Assembly (NCBI GenBank): GCA_014729315.1
Contig: WJKD01000520.1
Span: 1 to 11,778, forward strand
Origin: Promethearchaeota archaeon
GTDB lineage: Archaea; Asgardarchaeota; Lokiarchaeia; Sigynarchaeales; SOKP01
Length of the DNA: 11,778 nucleotides
Reading direction: 5' to 3'
Both the position numbers and the translations under genes were made by a program. This document shows, piece after piece, positions 6,445-11,778 of this stretch. Numbering within the stretch: position 1 is the first letter of the stretch; each line of letters opens with the position of its first letter. The notes below the pieces were generated by a model. The model saw nothing but the letters and a program-made list of their open reading frames with translations, had not been told where the DNA came from and did not search any database.

Positions 6445-6465
6445 AGTTTAGATTAAATATAGACT
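6445..6465. promoter_or_regulatory. Imperfect palindrome upstream of glnA, candidate operator
   Basis: Arms AGTTTAGAT and ATATAGACT around a TAA centre match at 7 of 9 positions. It lies about 90-110 bases upstream of glnA. An outer pair, AGTATT (6435-6440) and AATACT (6474-6479), brackets it almost concentrically. Nested symmetry of this kind suits Lrp/AsnC-type octamers, and such a gene lies just across the spacer, but AT-rich DNA makes chance symmetry common. Confidence 0.3.
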
Positions 6466-6721
6466 AACCAAATAATACTGATCAAAAACATAAGTAAAAT
6501 ATAAGAAAAATAAACGAATGAAAAATATATATTTAAAATAAACTCTCATAATAAGTAAAAAATACTTGAGAAAAAAGGTTATAATATCATTTTTTTGGTT
6601 TTGCTGAAAAAATCTCGAATTCTAAAGTTCACGGTATTCAAAAATAGAATATAAAATTAGGACAAAAATATGATCAAATGTAATTTTTTTCTTTATTTTT
6701 CTTATCAAATTCAACATATTA

Positions 6722-6737
6722 TTTATAAATATATATA
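6722..6737 (+). promoter_or_regulatory. TATA box of the Lrp-type gene
   Basis: TTTATAAATATATATA is centred about 24 bases before the ATG at 6753, an ideal place for a leaderless transcript. Only a weak AGGT precedes the start codon. Confidence 0.5.
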
Positions 6738-6752
6738 CATTCTATAGGTTTG

Positions 6753-7256
6753 ATGAATGAAAAGGAAGATCTTGATCTTGAAAAATTTGATCTTAATCTA
6801 CTAAAAATTCTAAGCGAGGACGGACGTAAATCCTTTCGTTCTCTCTCTGAGGATTTAAAAAAATCTCCGATAACTGTTAAAAAACACATAGAAGATTTAG
6901 AAGATAAAGGTATCATAAAAAATTATGGAGTAAATATCGACTACGAACGACTTGGATATGATATTATCGCTTTAATAGAGATAACTATCGCAAAAGGAAA
7001 AATGTTAGAAGTTGAAAGACATATTGCGAACGATCCTCATGTTTATGGTGTTTACGATATAACAGGAACCTACGATGCACTTATCCTAGCCCGATTCAAA
7101 ACTAGGGCCGAGCTTAGTAAGATGGTCAAAGAAATTAATTCTTCTGAGTTTGTCGTAAGAACCAACACGCACCTTATTTTGAATGTGATCAAAGAAGGTA
7201 CTTCTTTTTCAGATTTACTAAATTGCGAGGAGTCAGAAAATAAGTCCAAGTCGTAG
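6753..7256 (+). CDS. Lrp/AsnC-family transcription regulator
   Basis: A DNA-binding protein with an N-terminal winged helix-turn-helix (about 8-60: FDLNLLKILSEDGRKSFRSL, then SPITVKKHIEDLEDKGIIKNY) and a C-terminal RAM ligand-binding/oligomerisation domain (about 68-148). The RAM part shows VYGVYDITGTYDALILARF, the family's typical glycine-aspartate turn where amino acids bind. I choose the ATG at 6753 (167 residues); the in-frame TTG one codon earlier is less likely. The tail SENKSKS is polar and probably disordered. Archaeal Lrp proteins often control amino-acid and nitrogen genes and their own promoter. Divergent placement from glnA makes glnA the first candidate target and an amino acid such as glutamine a possible effector, both inferred. 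Family assignment is secure. Confidence 0.93.
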   Translation: MNEKEDLDLEKFDLNLLKILSEDGRKSFRSLSEDLKKSPITVKKHIEDLEDKGIIKNYGVNIDYERLGYDIIALIEITIAKGKMLEVERHIANDPHVYGVYDITGTYDALILARFKTRAELSKMVKEINSSEFVVRTNTHLILNVIKEGTSFSDLLNCEESENKSKS

Positions 7257-7325
7257 ATAAGAGATAGATCGTTTAGTTATCAACATCTTTTTCAAATTCT
7301 CAACCTTCTGTTAAAATAATTATAA

Positions 7326-7336
7326 TTTTGTTTTTT
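7326..7336 (+). terminator. Possible T-tract terminator of the Lrp-type gene
   Basis: TTTTGTTTTTT lies about 70 bases after the stop codon. It is the strongest T-run in this stretch and a plausible archaeal terminator, though further from the gene than the others in the window. Confidence 0.35.
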
Positions 7337-7522
7337 CAAAATCAAATAATAAAGATACTACCTAACCCCTTTCTCTTGTTTTTACAAACTAATGTGATTA
7401 ATCTTTATTATGAATGCTAAAAAAATCTATTAAATTCAAACATTTTGTCGATCCTTCCTTTTTAGAATTGCGAGGATTATAGTTTTAAATAGTTATAAAT
7501 CTAACATTTTTACAAAGATCTT

Positions 7523-7538
7523 AAGATATATAGTATAA
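7523..7538 (+). promoter_or_regulatory. TATA-like box of the acyl-CoA synthetase gene
   Basis: AAGATATATAGTATAA would place the transcript start around 7550-7560, on the palindrome at 7544-7570, giving a leader of roughly 45-50 bases that contains the ribosome site. This gene is therefore probably not leaderless. Confidence 0.4.
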
Positions 7539-7543
7539 TCCAA

Positions 7544-7570
7544 TGAAAAGCATACCGCGGTATCTTTTCA
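7544..7570. promoter_or_regulatory. GC-centred palindrome, candidate repressor operator
   Basis: The core ATACCGCGGTAT (7552-7563) is a perfect 12-bp palindrome. It is flanked by TGAAAA (7544-7549) and its exact complement TTTTCA (7565-7570), offset by one base. A CCGCGG centre is exceptional in such AT-rich intergenic DNA, which argues for selection. Its place at the predicted transcript start fits repression by a dimeric regulator. The regulator is not identifiable here. Confidence 0.6.
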
Positions 7571-7590
7571 AAAACAATTAAATAAAAACA

Positions 7591-7596
7591 GAAGGA
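7591..7596 (+). promoter_or_regulatory. Shine-Dalgarno site of the acyl-CoA synthetase gene
   Basis: GAAGGA ends 6 bases before the ATG at 7603 and supports that start. Confidence 0.5.
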
Positions 7597-7602
7597 AGAA
7601 TT

Positions 7603-9300
7603 ATGAATGAAAAGAAATTTTGGACTAAGTCTTACGACGAACATGTTCCCGTCTCTTTAGAATACGAAAATAAAGACATGGCAACCATTTTAATAGAGGG
7701 CATGAAGCGTTTTCCTGAAAATATTGGGTTCTATTTTATGGAGTTAGAAATTACCTATAGAGAAGTATACGAGTTTTCTGTTCGATTTGCAACTTATTTA
7801 CAGAAAAAAGGAATTAAGAAAGGAGATGTCGTAGCGATTAACCTTCCAAATTGTCCCCAATATCTATTTGCATTTTACGGGGCAGTAATGGCTGGTGCTG
7901 TTGTTTCGGGTCTCTCACCACTTCTAAGTAAATCGGAAATAGTCTATCAGATGGAGGACTGTGGAGCTAAAGTATTAATTACTCTAGATGCTTTATACGA
8001 AAAGGTGTTTACGGAAATTCTTGATAAACTAAAAAACCTTAAGTTAGTTATCACGACCAATATAGCAGATTTTATGGGGTTTTCAAAGATTAAAGTATTT
8101 CTTGGAAAATTATTAAGGAAAATTCCTACGGGAAAGGTCGAACCATTTAAAGATATTGAAGTTATTGATTTATCAGAAACCTTTGAAGCTCCGATGAATT
8201 TAAAAAAACCGAATATAGATCCTGAAAAAGATTTATTATTATTGCAATATACAGGGGGAACAACGGGAACACCTAAAGGAGTAGAAATTAAGCATATAAG
8301 CATGGTAAGAAATCTCCATCAATTTGCTACTTGGTTGGATAGAGAAGAAGGTCGGGAAGTAGTCATTTCGGCATTTCCCTACTTTCATTTAGCGGGACTT
8401 TTTATAGGGATGTTCTTAACATATATCTCTGCGAGCCACGTTATTATTGCGAATCCCAGAGATACCGATCACTTGATAAAAGAAATAATCAAAACAAAAC
8501 CTACTATTTTTGCAAATGTACCTACTTTATTTCTAATGATTCAAAAAAATCCCAAATCCAAAGAAATACCCGAAAAAATTCTAGAAAACATTGGACTCTA
8601 TTTTAGTGGGGCATCTCCTTTTCCAGCAGAGGCAGTTAAGGATTTTGAGCGAGATTTTCACTCGGAAAATAAGTTTGTTGAGGTTTATGGATTGACAGAA
8701 ACTTCCGTCTTAGTAACAGTTAATCCCGTTTATGGTAAGAAGAAGATAGGAACAGTCGGGATCCCTTTACCAGATACAAAAGTAAAAATTCTCGATGTAG
8801 ATACTCGAGAAGAGTGCCCGATTGGGAAAGCGGGTGAGATTGTAGTAACAGGTCCTCAAGTCTCAACTTCGTATCGTAATAAACCTGAGGCGACAGAAGC
8901 AACCTTCATTGATGGCTGGGTTTATACGGGAGATGTTGGTGTTTTTGACGAGGATGGATATCTTAAAATTGTGGATCGAACAAAAGACATGATAAGCGTT
9001 AGCGGTTATAAAGTGTATAGCGTGCATGTAGAAAATGTACTTACTAAGCATCCAAATATCGAATTAATAGCCATTATTGGAGTACCTAATCCTGAAAGAC
9101 CTGGATCTGAAATCGTCAAGGCGATCATTCAGCTAAAAGAAGGAATAGAACTAAGTGATAAAGTCAAATCCGAAATCGAAGATTATGCAGAAAAAAGTCT
9201 CGCGAAATACGAAGTACCAAAAATATGGGAATATCAAGAAGAGCTACCTTTGACGGCAGTAGGGAAAATTTCAAAACCAAGTCTAAGAAAAAATCTCTAA
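7603..9300 (+). CDS. Acyl-CoA synthetase (AMP-forming, FadD-like)
   Basis: Activates a carboxylic acid to its CoA thioester through an acyl-adenylate, using ATP, in the cytosol or at the membrane face. The 565 residues are full length for the ANL superfamily. Motifs: P-loop YTGGTTGTPKG (216-226), the substrate-side stretch AFPYFHLAG (257-265), SGASPF (335-340), YGLTETS (362-368), WVYTGDVG (439-446, ribose-binding Asp444), hinge DRTKDMISVSGYKVY (458-472) and the catalytic lysine in AVGKISK (K555). The pattern is closer to long- or medium-chain fatty acyl-CoA ligases than to acetyl-CoA synthetase, but chain length cannot be read from sequence. It stands alone between large gaps, with its own promoter, palindrome and terminator, so it is probably a single-gene unit. 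In an archaeon such enzymes usually serve fatty-acid or aromatic-acid breakdown; the pathway here is not shown. Confidence 0.92.
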   Translation: MNEKKFWTKSYDEHVPVSLEYENKDMATILIEGMKRFPENIGFYFMELEITYREVYEFSVRFATYLQKKGIKKGDVVAINLPNCPQYLFAFYGAVMAGAVVSGLSPLLSKSEIVYQMEDCGAKVLITLDALYEKVFTEILDKLKNLKLVITTNIADFMGFSKIKVFLGKLLRKIPTGKVEPFKDIEVIDLSETFEAPMNLKKPNIDPEKDLLLLQYTGGTTGTPKGVEIKHISMVRNLHQFATWLDREEGREVVISAFPYFHLAGLFIGMFLTYISASHVIIANPRDTDHLIKEIIKTKPTIFANVPTLFLMIQKNPKSKEIPEKILENIGLYFSGASPFPAEAVKDFERDFHSENKFVEVYGLTETSVLVTVNPVYGKKKIGTVGIPLPDTKVKILDVDTREECPIGKAGEIVVTGPQVSTSYRNKPEATEATFIDGWVYTGDVGVFDEDGYLKIVDRTKDMISVSGYKVYSVHVENVLTKHPNIELIAIIGVPNPERPGSEIVKAIIQLKEGIELSDKVKSEIEDYAEKSLAKYEVPKIWEYQEELPLTAVGKISKPSLRKNL

Positions 9301-9307
9301 AAATCAA

Positions 9308-9317
9308 TTTTTTTTTT
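9308..9317 (+). terminator. T10 terminator of the acyl-CoA synthetase gene
   Basis: Ten consecutive Ts start 7 bases after the stop codon, typical of archaeal factor-independent termination. Confidence 0.6.
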
Positions 9318-9470
9318 AATACTTTTCTCGATTCTTGTATTTCTCAGAAATTGTCCAATTTACCTTTTTAAAAATTTTGAGTAAAATTGCTCTATAAGTT
9401 AAATTATTTTCAATTTTAGTTAAATAGCGCAAAAAATTCTTAATGTTCCTAATCTTAAATCTATATCTTA

Positions 9471-9493
9471 TTATCTGATATAGCTATTGGATT
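9471..9493. repeat. Perfect 7-bp inverted repeat in the gap before the ATP-grasp gene
   Basis: CTATATC (9471-9477) and GATATAG (9487-9493) enclose a 9-base loop. It lies far from either gene's promoter, about 230 bases upstream of the ATP-grasp start. It may be a hairpin or chance symmetry. Confidence 0.3.
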
Positions 9494-9683
9494 TAGAACT
9501 TAATATAATTGTGAAACAAGTGCTATAAATTGAAATCAGAAATTAAATAAATCTTTATACGACATCACTCGTCTAGAACCACTTGCATGATTAAATGTAT
9601 GATTTCATTAATATAAACCTAAATATGTCTTAATTCAATGATTGATAAGTTCAAATAGTCTTATTTTGGAATCATCTGAGAGA

Positions 9684-9696
9684 TTTTTAATAAAAT
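9684..9696 (+). promoter_or_regulatory. TATA-like box of the ATP-grasp gene
   Basis: TTTTTAATAAAAT is centred about 30 bases before the ATG at 9720. This favours that upstream start if transcription is leaderless. A competing AT-rich stretch at 9761-9774 could serve the inner ATG at 9786. Confidence 0.35.
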
Positions 9697-9719
9697 GCTT
9701 CTAAACACCTTGATGGGTT

Positions 9720-10568
9720 ATGGTTAAAATTTCGAAATCATTAACGGTAATTTTTTCCATAATTATTAATATTACCTATTTATCAATGAAAAAAATTCTA
9801 TTTATTGCTCGTGCGGATCACCTAACTCATCCAACTATAAAGAAATTCTTAGCTTTAAGCAGCAATGGAAAATATATTGTAAAATTTGTCGTAGATGAGC
9901 AATTTTTCGATATTGACTTAACTAATACTGAAATTATCTGCTTAAAATCAGCTTCCGCTTATAATAATAAAAAAATTTGGAAAAAAATACAAGAATTTCC
10001 TTCAATTCGAGTTATAAATAGTCTTAATGCTACTCAAATTTGTCGCAACCGAATGAAAATCAATTTAATTATGGAAGAACTTTCCATTCCCATTCCAAAG
10101 ACGGCATATAATTTAAGAGATTTTCTTAGATTAAAATCAAGTATAATTGTAAAAAATAAATTAGCTGATGAGCACGAAATTCAGATATATTCTTCTCAAG
10201 AAAGCATTTTAGTTCTCGATTTTGAGAAAAATATTTATCAAGAATTTATCCCAAATGACGGATTTGATTACAAGTATTACGGCATTGGTGAAAAAGTATT
10301 TGCTTTGCGAAAGAGAGCAAGTCAATTTAAGCACCATAAAGAGAAAGTGAGCGAAAATCGACAAGAAATTAGGCCAGATCCTAACTTAATTAAATTTGTA
10401 AAAAGATTGAAAAAGAAGTTGACTCTTGACATTTATGGAATTGATTTTATTAAAGCAAATGATCAGAAATATTACGCTATTGATGTTAATCTCTTTCCAG
10501 GCTTGATTGGAATTGAAGGTATTGCTATAGAATGGCTAAATTATTTTGAGTCAATTTTAAATAATTAG
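9720..10568 (+). CDS. ATP-grasp enzyme resembling inositol-phosphate kinases (ITPK) and RimK-type ligases
   Basis: The order of motifs is that of a small ATP-grasp enzyme. In the 282-residue form these are an N-terminal domain starting MKKILFIARADHLTHPTIKK, then RVINSLNATQICRNRMKI (97-114), IVKNK (143-147), the hinge YQEFIPNDG (173-181), YKYYGIGEKVFALRKRAS (184-201) and the metal-binding end YGIDFI...YYAIDVNLFPGLIGIEG (Asp242, Asp255, Asn257). The QEF-xxx-G hinge followed by a short strand with V-F-A-L-R, and D-V-N-x-F-P-G, recall ITPK-type inositol phosphate kinases (Q-E-F-x-x-H-x-G and D-I-N-Y-F-P-G-Y). RimK-like amino-acid ligases and glutathione-synthetase relatives remain alternatives. 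The start is uncertain: the first 22 residues are hydrophobic and unlike the family, and ATG at 9786 gives a protein beginning in the usual MKK manner. The following transporter is separated by a terminator and its own TATA box. Confidence 0.75.
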   Translation: MVKISKSLTVIFSIIINITYLSMKKILFIARADHLTHPTIKKFLALSSNGKYIVKFVVDEQFFDIDLTNTEIICLKSASAYNNKKIWKKIQEFPSIRVINSLNATQICRNRMKINLIMEELSIPIPKTAYNLRDFLRLKSSIIVKNKLADEHEIQIYSSQESILVLDFEKNIYQEFIPNDGFDYKYYGIGEKVFALRKRASQFKHHKEKVSENRQEIRPDPNLIKFVKRLKKKLTLDIYGIDFIKANDQKYYAIDVNLFPGLIGIEGIAIEWLNYFESILNN

Positions 10569-10579
10569 ATTGTTAAATA

Positions 10580-10593
10580 TTCTTTATTTTTTT
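10580..10593 (+). terminator. T-tract terminator of the ATP-grasp gene
   Basis: TTCTTTATTTTTTT lies 12 bases after the stop codon, suggesting that the transporter gene is transcribed separately. Confidence 0.45.
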
Positions 10594-10672
10594 ACAAAGT
10601 GGGTAGCTTGAAATCAAAATTGAAGGCCCAGTTTGTTATAAAAATAATATTTATGTTATTAACTATTTTCTA

Positions 10673-10685
10673 ATTAAATATTTAT
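10673..10685 (+). promoter_or_regulatory. TATA box of the transporter gene
   Basis: ATTAAATATTTAT is centred 25 bases before the ATG at 10704. No Shine-Dalgarno site is present, so this is another probable leaderless gene. Confidence 0.45.
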
Positions 10686-10703
10686 GCATATTATTCAGTC
10701 GAT

Positions 10704-11778
10704 ATGAAACGCAAACTGACATTATATTTAATTATTTTCGGATTTTTTCTTAAAGAGTTTTCTCGAAATCTTCTATTACCCAATTTAATCGTTATTTCTC
10801 ATCATTTTTTTGGAGAAGATAAGTTTGAAGCTGTTGAGATGGGTTTATTAGTAACAGTAATAATGGCATCCTCTGCTATTGCGTGTTTATTATTTGGAAT
10901 TATTGCAGATAGAACAACCAGAAAAGTTTCTGCAGTCATAGCTTTAGTTTTCTGGTCAAGTGGATTGTTAATTTCAGCTTTTACACCTAATTATCTCCTA
11001 TTATTACTAGGATGTAGCTTATTAGGATTTGGTTCTGGTGGATATATTCCTGTAGCTCAAGCCGTTATAGGTGATGCTGCTCCAAGAGAAAGAATTGGAC
11101 ATTATTATGGCTTATCGTCGATTAGTAACTTCTTAGGAATGATGAGCGGATTATTAATCGCCAGTATATTCTCCCCCTTTTGGCAAATTCCTTATTTTAT
11201 AGGGGGGATCTTTCTTATATGCTTTCTTTTAGTTTATGGAATAAGAGGGGCAAATTATCAAGTAGGATTGAATGATATGCACCAATTACAATCCCAAAAT
11301 GACTTAGAAAAAGAAATTAGCTACGATTATCACATAACATGGGATAAATTTAAAAAAATGATAACAAATAAAACTAATTTTCTGATTTTTATTGAGGGGA
11401 TTTTTTCAATTTTCGGGATGGCCATTATCTTTTTTAGTCTATATCCTTATCTTATTGAAGGTCCCGCTCATATTACTCCATTAGTAGCTAGTTTAATGCT
11501 AATTCTATTCATATCTCCCACTCAATTGTTAGGTATTTATATTTGGGGAAGAATAGGTGATCATTATTCGCCAAAACATCCTAAAATACGAATCAAGTTA
11601 ATAGTGATGTCCTTTTTAATTACAACCCCCTATTTTATGATGCTATTTTGGGTTCAAGGTTCTCCCGCAGAATCGACGAATACTCTACTAAAAGCGTTAA
11701 CAAATAGGGGAATTCTATTTTTTTTAATATTATTTATGATAGGATCGTTTTTTTTAGGGATGTACGATTCAAATCAGC
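10704..11778 (+). CDS. Major facilitator superfamily transporter, 3' end cut by window edge
   Basis: The frame is open from the ATG to the window end (358 codons). It is strongly hydrophobic with about six membrane segments in the first 180 residues, a polar cytosolic loop (about 181-222), and the second half starting at about 225. The first-half loop 2-3 signature GIIADRTTRK (65-74) and its second-half echo GRIGDHYSPK (282-291) are the MFS motif A; GDAAPRERIGHYYGLSS (123-139) is the loop 4-5 motif. These show a secondary carrier in the cell membrane, driven by an ion gradient or uniport. The sequence is closest in feel to the Spinster-like and sugar-phosphate-like branches, but substrate cannot be assigned. 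About 60-100 residues are probably missing. The start is supported by the TATA box 25 bases upstream. Confidence 0.88.
   Translation, partial: MKRKLTLYLIIFGFFLKEFSRNLLLPNLIVISHHFFGEDKFEAVEMGLLVTVIMASSAIACLLFGIIADRTTRKVSAVIALVFWSSGLLISAFTPNYLLLLLGCSLLGFGSGGYIPVAQAVIGDAAPRERIGHYYGLSSISNFLGMMSGLLIASIFSPFWQIPYFIGGIFLICFLLVYGIRGANYQVGLNDMHQLQSQNDLEKEISYDYHITWDKFKKMITNKTNFLIFIEGIFSIFGMAIIFFSLYPYLIEGPAHITPLVASLMLILFISPTQLLGIYIWGRIGDHYSPKHPKIRIKLIVMSFLITTPYFMMLFWVQGSPAESTNTLLKALTNRGILFFLILFMIGSFFLGMYDSNQ

Larger units (their letters stand above)
6358..6752. other. 395-base divergent intergenic region between glnA and the Lrp-type gene
   Basis: I see no gene here. It holds the glnA promoter at its left end, the Lrp-gene promoter at its right end, the palindrome at 6445-6465, and a small inverted repeat AAGTA-A5-TACTT at 6553-6567. 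The middle is rich in A and T runs without coding character. Its length leaves room for distal regulatory sites serving both genes. Confidence 0.6.
7257..7602. other. 346-base intergenic region before the acyl-CoA synthetase gene
   Basis: No gene is visible. The left part carries T-rich DNA after the Lrp gene; the right 80 bases hold a TATA-like box, a GC-centred palindrome and a Shine-Dalgarno site for the next gene. I see nothing structured between about 7340 and 7520. Confidence 0.6.
9301..9719. other. About 420-base intergenic region
   Basis: I find no convincing gene or structural RNA. After the T10 terminator the DNA is AT-rich with stops in every frame. It holds the inverted repeat at 9471-9493, the AAATAGTCT element at 9653-9661 and a TATA-like box near 9684. 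A small untranslated RNA cannot be excluded. Confidence 0.55.

Noticed and set aside
6358..6752. CRISPR or tandem repeat array in the A/T-rich spacer
   Set aside because: Repeated words such as ATAAGTAAAA occur only twice at irregular spacing, as expected in AT-rich DNA.
7947..9051. Minus-strand frames inside the acyl-CoA synthetase gene
   Set aside because: They are antisense to conserved ANL motifs and have no motif of their own.
9301..9719. tRNA or other structured RNA gene in the long gap
   Set aside because: No cloverleaf arms, T-loop consensus or GC-rich block is visible; only one short hairpin occurs.

Overview
The window is AT-rich archaeal chromosomal DNA. TATA-like boxes lie about 25-30 nt upstream of several start codons, often with no Shine-Dalgarno site, which suggests leaderless transcripts. 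T-tracts follow most stop codons. A ribbon-helix-helix regulator, an Lrp/AsnC regulator, an archaeal-looking glutamine synthetase and a lone ITPK/RimK-like ATP-grasp protein together suggest a mesophilic archaeon, possibly of the Asgard (Lokiarchaeia-like) lineage. That lineage is inferred from gene content and base composition only.

Layout from left to right. Positions 1-2184 (minus strand) carry a class I glutamine amidotransferase, cut by the window edge, and upstream of it a full glutamine-dependent NAD+ synthetase (nadE). A 269-base divergent intergenic region with two clear inverted repeats follows. Positions 2454-4004 (plus) are a compact amtB-glnK operon: ammonium channel plus PII signal protein. 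Converging on it, 4132-4704 (minus) is a ribbon-helix-helix DNA-binding protein with an unrecognised C-terminal domain, and 4861-6357 (minus) is glutamine synthetase (glnA). Across a 395-base divergent intergenic region lies an Lrp/AsnC-type regulator (6753-7256, plus). A 346-base gap with a striking GC-rich palindrome precedes an acyl-CoA synthetase (7603-9300, plus). After another long gap of about 420 bases come an ATP-grasp enzyme resembling inositol-phosphate kinases of the ITPK type (9720-10568, plus) and the first 358 codons of a major facilitator transporter (10704 to the window end, plus).

The left half reads as a nitrogen-assimilation neighbourhood. AmtB brings in ammonium, the PII protein senses energy and 2-oxoglutarate and gates AmtB, and glutamine synthetase fixes the ammonium. 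The glutamine made feeds the two amidotransferase-type enzymes at the left end. Two DNA-binding proteins, one on each side of glnA, are the natural candidates for local control, and several inverted repeats in the promoters are candidate operators. The right half (acyl-CoA synthetase, ATP-grasp enzyme, transporter) has no evident link to nitrogen. I saw no tRNA, rRNA, CRISPR array, transposase or attachment site.
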